Assembly: GCA_026260175.1 (NCBI GenBank)
Contig: JAKCWW010003193.1
Span: forward strand, 16,915-43,197
DNA length: 26,283 nucleotides
Reading direction: 5' to 3'
Origin: Reticulitermes lucifugus
Lineage: Eukaryota; Arthropoda; Insecta; Blattodea; Rhinotermitidae
The notes under the pieces were generated by a model. That model saw only the letters and a program-made list of their open reading frames with translations, was not told where the DNA came from and did no database searches. Positions within the stretch are counted from its first letter, which is position 1; each line of letters opens with the position of its first letter. Shown here piece by piece: positions 10,210 through 21,083 of the stretch. The translations under genes were made by a program, and so were the position numbers.

Positions 10210-10555
10210 GCAGTACTTCTTTGACCAAAGGAATTGAATGAACTTTTACATCTTATAACTTCTCGTAAGGGAAAAGAAATGCTAATTTAGTGGAATTCAA
10301 GTATTCCGGCTAACTTTCCTTTCTTGCAGTTTACACGACTTTCGGTTGGAGTGTGTAAATGTGCTCCCAGGCGAAAGAAGGTTTATCACGAGGGCATATT
10401 TATGGGGGTAGATGTCAAACCGCAGGTAACGAATCTGATTGTCACAGGATAGTATGTCCGATGAAGCAGGTACACAGTTTCTTTAAATGAATTAATTTAT
10501 TTCGCAAAGTCAATTAAACCATTAGTAGCTGACTTTACGAAGCGCTGTTATATGC

Positions 10556-10729
10556 AGTTTTTTTAATGGCTCGACAGCCCCTTGGGGGCCTAGGCCGCCT
10601 CATATTTCGAGGCTTCACGNNNNNNNNNNNNNNNNNNNNNNNNNNNNNNNNNNNNNNNNNNNNNNNNNNATCCCAGTAAGCGAGCGGCCGCAGACCCACG
10701 CCTTAGACCGCACGGCCACTGGGATCGGC
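10556..10729 (-). mobile_element. SINE family S3, copy interrupted by an assembly gap
   Basis: The right edge (minus-strand start) reads GCCGATCCCAGTGGCCGTGC and the left edge carries the ggcggcctaggcccc-type 3' body and a short A-tail. The flanks GTTATATGC (10547-10555 and 10730-10738) are a perfect 9-bp target duplication. Fifty Ns remove the centre, including the B-box region. Confidence 0.83.
10620..10669. other. Assembly gap, 50 N
   Basis: A run of 50 unresolved bases falls inside an S3 SINE. The round number suggests a fixed-size gap whose true length may differ. Confidence 0.99.
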
Positions 10730-10739
10730 GTTATATGCT

Positions 10740-13140
10740 GTTTACTAACGTTAATTGTCGCAGACGAAGGGCGGTTACAGTCACTTGTTGTTCTTGGATA
10801 ATTAATTAATTTGTTTTTCTCTACTTCGCCGAATTGACCATAAGACTGCGAAGTTTTGAGACACTTGATTTCGCGAGATTTATTTTAAGCATGGAAAATA
10901 TTTTCTGCCCTAATTTGGATAATGATATTCCTTCCATTGTAAATTTTGATGGTACGACAAAACCACAGTGCTGAGGTCTCTGAAGGCCGTGGGAAAAGAA
11001 GACTCACCAAAGGCGAAGAGAGAAAAAATATAATGTGAATATAATGTAAGAATGATGCAAGAACAACTCTCGCCACAATCAGTCCTCGCTGTGTATAATT
11101 ATAAGAAAATATTTCGCTGGTTTCAATTTTGAATCACGGTTTGCAATTATCTCTTATTATCACAAGTAAGAACCCCGAATTCGCGCTGTGAGTTCCATCC
11201 AAAACCGATAGTTCCTTACTGACATGAACTGACCCAGTACCATGAGTGAAAATTCGACATGTGTTAAGGATTACCTTGCAGCTGATAAACAGGTCTCGGC
11301 CAAATCTGCATTCTCTATGTCACGTGCTGTGTAGACAGACTTCTGGGATACGTAAAATTACGAGCATGACACAATGATCGAGTCCGAAATACCATAAAAC
11401 TTTATGAATTTAGATTAATGAAAAGAGGTGGAGCCTAATATAATATCGTATTTTCCACGTTCCTCTTAACATAAATTGGATTAACGGAAAAATCTCCAGA
11501 GTACGGCCCCAAATTTGAAAGCTATGGCGGAGGATCGAACTACGGACCATGGCTGTTTAAATCCAGAAAGTATGACGTAAACGTGTAGATCCTCATTCTG
11601 CTTGTGAAAGGTATTTCGGCGAAAGCTGTTTGATGTTGCCTGATATCCAGAACCTTGCCAGTATTGTGCCACATCCAGATTAACAGAGACTGGAGTTCAG
11701 TTTCATATTCTCACACTTGCTAAAAGAATTTCCTCCTGTTCGCGCCTGATTTAAGGACTTCTAAGAGACTTAAAACTGAAACGTTTTGCAGGCAGCCGTT
11801 ACTATGTAAATCAGCTGCTGCTCTGTTTCTCTTCACTTACTTCGCGGTTAAATTAGTTCTCAGAATATGGAGCAAAAATTTTACTTTAGCGTAGTAACTT
11901 TAATGAGAGATGTTTCCTTGGAAGTGAGAATACCTTTTAGCCTGATTTTCTTCCTTGAAGGGAAAAAAGTAGGGTTTGAGTTCATCATGCTCCCTGCATC
12001 TTGTGTTAAATTTTTGACGGAGTTGACAGATTTTAACAAAATTTTCACAAAACGTACGCCATGGGAAACAACACAACACTGTTAATTTTAATTTCCCATC
12101 ATCAGTGATGACAAAATGGTCAAAGCGCAAAATTCTGAGGCGGAAACGAAAGTATTCAATTTATCATATTTTTTTTAAATAAAGAAAATCATTAATATGG
12201 CCCTGCGAAATTTCTTTTCAGCCTAAGGTTTGTCGGCCATAACTGTTTAAATATACGAGCGAGGCAGGTAAAATTTGTTAAGGAAATATATGGTTTACAT
12301 ACATACATATTTTATATATGGAATGTTTTTAAATCTAATTTCACAAATGTAACGACGATGGGATGCCGTACATAGCCGAAATTTAAGGCACACATAATGC
12401 ATATTTTAGAATTCAAATCTATAGGGCTGTGATGATGGTGTATGTTATATTATTGTTGTTGTCATTGTTATTATTAACAATGCTGTCCTATAGGATATCA
12501 GGTCCTGTAAATAAATGTACAGTTCTACCAGGCTAACCGGCGTCACACTTTAGACGACAGCACTATTCATATTTATGGCCAAGAAAACCCTGAATTTCAG
12601 TAAAGAACTTGCACGCTTCAACACAGCTGCAACATGTTTGAACTCTCTTCAGGGAGTGCCTGAAAATTCCACCGACGCCATACAGTGCAGCATTAATATC
12701 GTACTGCATTCCTTCATTTCTCCATATATGTCGTTTTCTCCTTGTTCTTATATTTAATTCTGCCTGGTCCCAAGAGTATTCTCAGCGCACTGTTTTCTGC
12801 ATCGCTGCTGCTGTAACCGACATCTTCTTAAGATCAAAACCCAGCACAGCATTAGGACACTTTTAACAACCCTAATGTCCTGATGGAATAATTTTTAGGG
12901 GCAAAATATATTACACTCTTATTATTATTTAATTTTATTTTTGTGGTGAAATTCTTAAGTATGGCTCACTGACACAATGTTCTTTTTTGTACTTTGTCTA
13001 TTGTCTAATTTTTAATGAAGCACGACGTTTCGAAAGCCGATACTGATTCAGTGTTCAGGCAAAGAAAGAGCTAATCTTGTGGCCCCTTATGTCGAGCTAT
13101 TCTCATTAGCTGTCAGTGACTGATAATTTGTCAGACATAA
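10740..13140. other. No recognisable gene
   Basis: About 2.4 kb of AT-rich DNA. GAAACGTCGTGC on the minus strand near 13021-13032, preceded by CTGAACA, is weakly hammerhead-like. I found no coding exons with splice signals. Confidence 0.5.
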
Positions 13141-13153
13141 TAAGGACTCTATA

Positions 13154-13243
13154 GGGGGGTGGTGGCGGTGGCGGAGGTGGCAGTAGTAGTAGTTGAAATA
13201 ACAGTGTAGTAGCAGTGGCAGTAACAGTAGTAACAGTAGTAAC

Positions 13244-13281
<38 letters not shown>

Positions 13282-13292
13282 CAGCAGCAGCA
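13154..13292. repeat. Trinucleotide microsatellite (GTA/GCA/GGT)
   Basis: An impure GGT/GGC/AGT/AAC tract becomes a pure GTA run of about a dozen units (about 13244-13281) and then GCA repeats. The poly-Leu and poly-Tyr frames on the minus strand are artefacts of this repeat. Confidence 0.95.
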
Positions 13293-13767
13293 AATTGTGA
13301 AATACGTATAGAGAGGTGTCTCTTTTCTCTCGGTTTTTAAAGATTTCTTACTGCGGACGTAGAATAAAGCACCGAAATTTGTTACGGAATTTTCTTCGAT
13401 ATGGTGCCAATACGCACGGCGTTTAGGGCAGCTTTTGATGTTCCAGTACATACACTTAGGCTACCAAATTTATTTCCTGCGCTCAACTGACTGACCAAAT
13501 GTCTACTCCAGACAAAACGTAGTATGTTTCAGAACACCAAGTAGGGTTTAGTATATCGTGTTTAAATTAGTAATGCTGTCATTTATATGTCTTTTCGTAC
13601 ATCTGTAAATTATGTTTAGTAAGTGCGAACTGTTTTGTGACTAACATATCTTTTTTACGGACTTTCTTGTGAACTTCACCCGAACCCCCCCACAAAACAG
13701 ATAATTACAGACCTCTGTCTAGTGTCTGGATTTCACAAACTTTATCCTCCATATTCCAAAAGCCTCA

Positions 13768-13789
13768 CAGACAGACAGACAGACAGACA
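13768..13789. repeat. (CAGA)n microsatellite
   Basis: Five and a half tandem CAGA units. Confidence 0.9.
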
Positions 13790-14199
13790 ATCCTGCTGTT
13801 ACAGAGTTTTATGCAGCAATTACTTTGCTTTATATAACTTGGGTAAAAGTTCTTGTTGCTTGCTTTGAATAGACAGTTTCGCATAATAGCTTACTTTGTT
13901 TTCAAAATTTTAGATCTCAAGGGAGAGCAGGTATCAACTTCAGGGAGAGAGTAATTGGAAACGGAAATGAAGTCTGTTGTATAACTGCGCTGTCTGCCGT
14001 GAATCACTTGCACGTACAATGCTGATTTGGCGCAATAATACTTCATGCGATTAATGAAGCAGCATTCGGGTAAAGGCCTTACTTTTGTGGGTTATATAAC
14101 GACTTTATCAGGCGTTTGATGAAGAACATATTGTAAATTATTAGCAAGGAAGCAGTTATATCATATTCTTAGTACCGTTCCAGTACTTGTATGGACAAG

Positions 14200-14770
14200 C
14201 TGAAGAATCCACAAGACAGGCAATGTGCGTATAAACGTAACATTGAGGCGCGTTCGCGTAACCATTTTTGCCGTGGAAAAGCAATGAGTATTACATATTC
14301 CGAGTGTGTGTGTGTAGCCTAAATTATCCAACATGCAAAGCGCACGCACAGTATTATATTGTCATCTGTGGGCTGTCTGGCTGTACCATATTTTCCACAT
14401 TATCTCATAAATGGCACGATTTTCGGAAAAATGTTTTCGAACATAAAATGTGTTTTGATTTTCTCTGCAACTTTGTCTGAACATTTCTCATCCTGGGAAG
14501 AATAGAGTGAGATAGCATCATAAATGTACGTAGGTTTTCACGTAAAGTACCCATTATTCTTCTCAGATTTTAATGTAAAATTGAATTTTCTTGACAGATT
14601 TTCGAAAAATATTCAAATAACATTTTTGAAAATCCGTCCAGTGGGACCCAAGTTGTTCCATGCGGACTGACGGGCAGTCGGATGAACAGACAGGCAGAGA
14701 GAGACACACGCAGACATGACGAAGCTGATAGTCGCTTTTCGGAATTTTGCGAATGCATCTACAAAGAAAC
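14200..14770 (+). repeat. Interspersed repeat R500, copy 1
   Basis: The sequence aligns along its length with 23478-24005 in the same orientation: gtaacattga-gcgcgttcgcg, tgccgtggaaaagcaatga, ttcggaaaaatg, aacataaaatgtg, gtaaagtaccc, aaaatccgtccagtggga, gttgttccatgc and acatgacgaagct-atagtcgc. The 3' part ends in a CAGA/GACG-rich tract before the last block. No coding capacity or terminal repeats are evident. It may be the non-coding end of a retroelement. Confidence 0.85.
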
Positions 14771-15262
14771 CTTACTTACGAAAAATGCCGCAAACTGGAT
14801 TTGAACCAGGCATCTTCTAAATACAAGACGGGTGGTTTGAACTTCGTATCCGATAGTTTATAAAGTGCAAGTAAAGCTGTAATAATTCGCTGTCACACTG
14901 TGTCACAACAGAAGGCAAATTACGTGTTATTTCTGTAGGCATACACGCAATCCTATAACTCTGTGTGCCTTGTCGAGTACAAGGTTGTCATTTGCGTTCG
15001 AGTGTGTATGTTGGATAATGTAGTGTAATCCTAGTGACATATATTGACTCAGTATGGCAACAGGGCACTACCTGTAACGAATTTGTAACTCTCCGCTCCA
15101 AATCGTTCTGTAGGCCAGCAACATTTTTGAATTACATTTGAGGGTTTCTAGTCTCGACCTTTGCCCGTATGCCTCAGGCGTTTCGTGATATACATCAGGC
15201 GTTCCAGGTTATTTTGGTTTAAGGCTTTAGCGATAAGTTAAAAGCGTCAAACACGACTACAG

Positions 15263-15850
15263 TTTATTCGAAGACAGTATTTTGGTTTTAATACACTACA
15301 TGTTTCGGCCGCAATGGGTCGTCATCGGGCTTTGTATAGAAATATAAAAATATGTAAAAGGAGTTGAGAGTTATCTTTGGTGTAATATCTTACCCTTACA
15401 TAAATGCTTTTACAATGTATATATATATTTTTCTGTGGCGCTGCAGCTCAACTGGTGTCTAGGTCGCCTTGTTGTTGAGGTTTCTAGCTCACACACAGTT
15501 TAGACACACTCGGCAGGACTCTTCTGAAAGGGTGATCAGCTCGTCGCAGCGGCCGCTACCTACGTAACACAAACGTAAAAGACGAACATCCATGCCCTCG
15601 GGGGGGATTCGAACCCCCGATCCCAGGAATCGAGCGGCCGTAGACCTACGCCTTGGACCGCACGACCACCGGGATCGGCTTTTATATTAGTTGCAGTAAA
15701 TCTTACCTTCTGCAGCCTTAGTTCTCTTATTCTGGTTAGTAGGATTTTCTCCTATATTTTATTTTCCTTTTTTCATGAATTTAGATTGTGATGGTCCGGT
15801 AGGGTCGAAACATGTAGCGTGCTGAAAACAAAATATTGTTTTCCAATAAA
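15263..15850. mobile_element. Inverted-repeat element with hammerhead-like arms, SINE inserted
   Basis: The left arm (about 15263-15325) and the reverse complement of the right arm (about 15787-15850) align over roughly 60 bp: tttatt-gaa-aca-tatttt, then ctacatgtttcg and c-atggtc-tcatc-like sequence. The S3 SINE at 15426-15679 sits inside, leaving about 330 bp of element. Each arm includes a GATG...GAAACATGTA pattern resembling a hammerhead ribozyme core. No transposase or reverse transcriptase is present. Confidence 0.65.
15426..15679 (-). mobile_element. tRNA-derived SINE, family S3, copy with intact A and B boxes
   Basis: On the minus strand it begins GCCGATCCCGGTGGTCGTGC, carries a perfect B box GGTTCGAATCC (about 15608-15618) between C-rich and G-rich arms, then the S3 body (gatcaccctttcagaagag, aacctcaacaacaaggcg) and an AT-rich tail. 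The D-arm style and long spacing suggest a class II tRNA (Leu/Ser-like) ancestor; that is inference. It is inserted in the inverted-repeat element at 15263-15850. Confidence 0.87.
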
Positions 15851-16097
15851 TCGCCCCTATTTTGTAAAAAGGGGTTAAGTGCCACTTTGAGCTAAGTTGA
15901 ATTATGTGTAGCAGATCATTCGACTAATGTTTCTGTACGATATGTAAAAATATGACTGCTGCAACTTCAAAAATAACCAAGATAGGTGGGGGATATCCTA
16001 CATCTCAAAGCATTTGTCATATGTAAAATGGAGCCACCTTCTTGCTTCTGGAAAATTGATATTTTTGGGTTGTCCCCTTTTTTCAAAATAAGGGCGA
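15851..16097. mobile_element. Inverted-repeat miniature element, 247 bp
   Basis: The left end tcgcccctattttgtaaaaa-gggg and the reverse complement of the right end, tcgcccttattttgaaaaaa-gggg, match at all but two of 24 positions. The interior is non-coding. It directly abuts the inverted-repeat element ending at 15850. The target duplication and superfamily are unclear. Confidence 0.72.
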
Positions 16098-16746
16098 AAT
16101 TGTAGTTGTGGTTGATGGTGTTCTTATATTATTGATATCTGCAGATTAAGAAGAAATGTCACACGTAGAAAATACGGCTTTAGAATTGACCATAGCCACT
16201 TACAACATGTTGTTGGGAGATGTCCGCTGTGTATACTGGCTGTCTTACTGACTATCCTGGGTGGGGTTTTTTTCGTGATGTTCCTCTAACGCTCGAGTCA
16301 TGCACCAGGAGAGTGCTTTAAACTAGACTACTGTCTCTTTTGCCTTCTTTCTCATTCACTGTCATCCAAATATTCGACTCCATAAAGAGCGTTATTAATG
16401 GCATCAACTTCTTCATCGCCATGATCAAGTATGTCTGCCTAGACTTATGACAACTCCAGTGAATATATTTTCGTAAAATCACTGTATATACAGTTACATG
16501 AAACTTGAGGTTTAATTGAATTTTTGTGTGTTGTGATATCTTACTGTTTTGTGCGTGAATACAAACGTTTCGAGGTCATCCTTCCGTTACCTGAAGACGG
16601 AGGTACTGCATTTCTTCGCAAAGCTTGCAACCACCTATCGCCCTATGCGGTGTCGTAACACAAAATATTGCAATGTAGTGTATTATGAGGTCAGATGGAA
16701 GTTATGATGGGTGTGAATATAAAGATTGCGTTATTTAGGGATGTGA

Positions 16747-16870
16747 CGCCATGTAGTTTGGTAGACACCAAGTTTTCGGAGGAACCTTTTGCCCCCATTT
16801 TTACAGTATGAAGGCTCCGACGGCAACTTCATCCGAACATTGACACGTATCTACCAAATTTGACATGGCG
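16747..16870. mobile_element. Small inverted-repeat element, copy 2, 124 bp
   Basis: The ends cgccatgt-agtttggtag and, inverted, cgccatgtcaaatttggtag pair well. The interior aligns with the copy at 8158-8280. Two dispersed copies of near-equal length with matching ends support a MITE. No coding content. Confidence 0.68.
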
Positions 16871-19800
16871 TTGCTTTCCAGTAGACCGTAATCTGAAGCG
16901 ACAACCTGTTCGCTAGTTATTGTCAGGAATCTGAAGAGCCACATTAAGCCACATTATCTTTAAAATTTTATACCTACCTCACAGTGAACACGACGCATCT
17001 CCATTATAAGGAATTTGTAAAGGTTGTTTTTGTACATATTACCCTTTATTATGAGAATCATACGACAGGTTTAAGTGGACAAAACTGTGATATTTATATC
17101 ATTAAAGCGGGTGATACGAATAATATCCAATGTCATTTGACGGTTAGTGCTTTTGAAATCATCGCTCTAACCACTTGTTACTGTTCTTACAGTCAAGAGC
17201 ACATATAGCCACCGTCCCCCCTCCCTTCGGTATGGCGCCACCCTCACTTACCAACAATGAAATTTTGTAAAGAGGAATTCTCTGTTGTACAGCATTAAGA
17301 TTTAACGTCACACTCAATATACCGCAACAAATCTCGGTTACAAACAGTGGCGCTATATCGGGGTTTAAATCTACTTCAAGTAAATTTCTTAAATTTTGAT
17401 ACGTTGTCATTTCTAAAGGGTACTCTGTAGGAAAGAGACTTCCGCTCTTGCGCATGACGAAATGGCGTGGTGCTGAATCAACAGTAGAGAAAATTTAGTC
17501 TCAGCCTTCGTGTTCTTATGTGCTTATTTACCGTCCCATATCTCCTGTCCTGCGGCTCTTTTCATTGTCTATTATTCAGACTGGATCGTCTTAGTTCCAT
17601 ATTTGAATCCCAGTCACTGGTTATGTTTGGTCACCCCTGTACGAAATTCTCCCTTTCACGTATTTGACGCTGCTTTCGCTCCTTGGCTCACTTCTACCTG
17701 AAGATGGAAGCACTTTTTCTCTCCGTGATTTTGGAAATCACTAATCAGGCTAGCAATATTACAACCCAAAATTAAATGTTATGAGTAACAGACTGTCGTT
17801 ATATTAGTGGGCTTTAAACTCGTGAATCAGTGAATTATTCATTCATTTAAGAAACTTTCTACACATACCTTTTCCTTTGTTGTATGATGAATATTTTGCT
17901 TGTGCTCTTGCTTCCTAACTTTGGTGCCTGCACCCGAAATGTGAAAAGGTGTGTTCCATTGTCACATTTTGCAGGCCCCTAGGCGACGAGGAGAATTCAA
18001 TAGAAGGCCCTGAACGTTACGCCACGTCGATTTAACACATATGGCCCCGATCGATTTCTATTTTGTGGACTGACACTATTCTGCACGCAAATTTGACTGT
18101 CGACGTATGTGAATTCCCTTTGTCCTTATATTCTTTGTTTTGGCAAACTTTTTAAAGTTTTACGAGAGAGTACTGACATACAAAATTATATCGAAGTTTT
18201 ACCGAATGATGTATAATGAAATTTGGCGCAGTAAAGGTAACGAAAACAAATTACCTTGATGCTGTTTAACCGTTAATGGTAACGTTATATACCACCTGCT
18301 ACAAATTTCAGAATCTCTGTATTTTTTCAGCGTAGGGTGTTTGTTTGCCTTGTATGATTCCCTCAACATTGCTATTATTTCCCTACTGAGCGTCAACGGG
18401 CTGGTCTAATAGAGACCTGTTTTATAGTGCGTCAAGTATAAACAGAATTTTTAAAAATTATTGAGATAAATTGCAACCCTCATAATATTAAAATAAAGAT
18501 CCTTCTTAAATATAATATAAAAATTCAACCCTAATACAGTGGCGTAACTCCTCAAAATTTTTCTTTGCACGCTCAAAACACTCACCACTTCCCAACACTT
18601 GAAATTCAACCCAACTTTCCAGAAGCGTAAGTAAATGTGACGGCATATGTTTTAGCAGACAGTTACCAAAGTCCAGATGTTTTGTCTGGTGATGGAGAAA
18701 GAAGATGCCACCAAAATGTCGTGATAAATCTTTGGAGACTACACGTCGTCACATCCCAGACGAAATTTATCTTCGTATTGACGGGCATGAGATCCTCAAA
18801 TCTCGAAAGATTAAAATATTCCCCTTATGTTTCATGTAGGAGTGTATTTGCCTACTGTGCATAATATATCAATTGGAAAATGTAGTTGAACACTTGGCTT
18901 TGGATGCCAGAATTACGTATTTGCACTTAGGGCTATTCGGGTTCTGTTTATTATCCGTCTTTTCGCTTTCAGCAAGTAACACAATTGGATGTGTTTCCGC
19001 CCTCAGGTGAAAGATTGGAGAGGCATCTGCTGATCTGGGTCTGACAGAAAGGGCTGTTGGTCCAGAGGCTAAGAATATCTCCTTTTGTTGCATCCCAATC
19101 AGGAAATGCAAACCCAACCTTTCACCGAAGTATGGGAACAGATCTAATTCCCGATATAATTTGTGTTCTGTTTTGAATAAGAGACAATGGACAAATCCCA
19201 GAAATCTAGTAATCCCAGGTGTAATGCACTTTATGGAAGTTGTAGCATTGGAGGGCTATTCAAATAAGAAAATAGACAGGAGCATTGTCTTCTGTAAGAG
19301 GGGTGTACAAATCCCAGGCGACAGGTCGTCATGGTGACTGCACTTTTTTACGCAGCCTCCAATATTTGTGGGTCCTCAGTATGGAACTTGCTTCATATCA
19401 CCTTCTGACGCTTAGAAGTTTCAGGTGGCTCCTGTATTTTTTGAAAATTAGTAAACCCCCTGTACTATAGTGCACCAATGTAAATTCGTAGGTTATATTT
19501 TTCTGAAAGGTCATAATTAATAACAACAATAGAGATGGTAATAATAATAATTTTAATAGTCATAAAATAAATTATCACTGACTTAATCCACGTAAAGTTA
19601 AGAGTTTCCAACGCAACAAAGCATACAGAATGTGCAGTAATAATCACACAGTTTGTCACATTACTCTTCAACTGGAAGTTACACTCTCCGAAAGAAATAT
19701 GGAGCAATAGGTTTCAAGATATAACGTGTATGAATTAGGCCTACACACAATTAGAAAAACCATACACATATTCTTATACATTGCGGTCTTATGGTTACGA

Positions 19801-20892
19801 CACCGTACATTCTGGTAAGAGGTTACAAACCTTTAAAGGAAAATACTTCTTTAGCTCTAGCCTGGAGATCGAAACAGAAGTGTCCTCTGAAGCATTGGTG
19901 ATCACCTACGAAATTATACTGTGTCATATGCCAGTATATAAATGTTCACCGCCGTAAAAACTTTAGAGACTCTATAGGCCTACAGATAATTAATCGAAAG
20001 ACGTAACAAATTCTAGTAAATTGCGCAAAGCATTTCCATTAGGGTCTTTTGAGATGCGATCCCGGATAGCTTCGGATATGGATAGCGACGCTTTGGATAA
20101 ATATGCTGTCTCAGTCTTCAGGGCAACAGAGTTAGCCATGTGGGGAAAATGCTACGAACATAGTGATGAAATGACTGGAAGAAGAATGTGAGCGAACAAG
20201 TAGAAACGTCTAAATTTAATGACTAATGCTTTGTCAGGGTAGATGCCGTAAGGACAAAAATGAATTGTGTGTGGGAGAAAGGCAGGTACACGACGTCACA
20301 ATCTGCAAGTTCGTAATTTTAAAGATAAGAATTAGGACATAAGGGAATTACATCTGCAGTTCACACGAAATGACTATGCAGAATACTTTCTTCTGTGATG
20401 TCAAGCTGTATAGTTTGATACAGAATTACCACCATTTTGAAAGAACATGCTCTCTTCGTATTTAGGGAGACAGAAGGTCCTTCAGAAATCCCGGTAAATT
20501 TCTATCAGGCAACTTGGCGTCACGTTCCAAGAAACTGTGTTCTTTAAAATAGAAATGTTTTGAAAACACGTGTCGGCTTCCTGTACAGTACAACTACATA
20601 CTGTTCTTTTTTGGATTGTTTCATGACGCTGTTAATGGCTCCGAATATATAGCACCGAATGGTAGCATGAGTGACTAACAATGAATTAGAAAGGTGTTGG
20701 AAGGAAGCGGTCGAGGCCAAATCTAGGTACTCTGCTGTCATTTCCACAGAGGAAAACCATGAAAAACCTCGGTCAGCATAACGAATGACCTTGCGATATT
20801 CGACGAGTCATATCCCGAATACAAGCCTGGAGCCTTAACAGCGACACAAGCCATTCATTCCTGTTCAGTCTTTACAGTCGTCTGTGGAATCT
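16871..20892. other. No recognisable gene; single hAT-like tip near 18538
   Basis: About 4 kb with only short open frames lacking domains or splice context. CAGTGGCGTAACT at about 18538-18550 resembles a hAT tip related to the element at 7293-7457, but no inverted partner was found. The 3' UTR of the receptor gene presumably occupies part of the right end. Confidence 0.5.
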
Positions 20893-21083
20893 TTATCCAC
20901 TAGCCCCAGAAGCACTGACAGTGCAATGTTGGGACCCAGAGGTTGCAGCAGTTGTTGTAGTGGACTGTGCTGACGGGGGTTTCTTCCTTCTCAGTTCCTT
21001 GTAAACTTTCTTGGTGCAGGAGAAGGCTACGAAAATGAACAGGCCTTGAAGCGTGTTGAGGATCACAAATACATACCACACAC
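20893..21083 (-). CDS. Receptor exon D: TM7, cytoplasmic tail and stop
   Basis: The acceptor gtttgttcaacag joins in phase to give Gly580, then VWYVFVILNTLQGLFIFVAF, a textbook secretin-family TM7. The tail SCTKKVYKELRRKKPP is followed by a low-complexity Ser/Thr/Ala stretch and TAA at 20895-20893. The cytoplasmic tail is only about 40 residues. No canonical AATAAA is obvious on the minus strand just downstream; a minus-strand ATTAAA near 20216 is a weak candidate. An extra 3' coding exon cannot be excluded. Confidence 0.85.

Noticed and set aside
9940..10224. 94-codon open frame
   Set aside because: It is kept open by the 30-bp minisatellite and has no domain or splice context; the opposing 111-codon frame is equally featureless.
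13021..13062. Minus-strand CTGAACA ... GAAACGTC, hammerhead-like
   Set aside because: The core has G8 changed, stem II is unclear and stem I pairs for only about three bases. There is no second copy in the window.
13087..13451. Poly-Leu and poly-Tyr open frames
   Set aside because: They are translations of the GTA/GCA microsatellite.
14785..14870. GGTTCAAATCC-like B box on the minus strand, possible extra SINE
   Set aside because: No convincing A box, tail or target duplication, and no second copy in the window.
16563..16610. acgtttcgaggtcatcc ... cctgaagacgg, hammerhead-like
   Set aside because: On neither strand do CUGANGA, a stem II hairpin and GAAA occur in the right order and spacing.
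17238..17358. Inverted tatggcgccac / gtggcgctata pair, possible MITE
   Set aside because: The arms are short and imperfect, the outer boundaries are unclear, and there is no target duplication.
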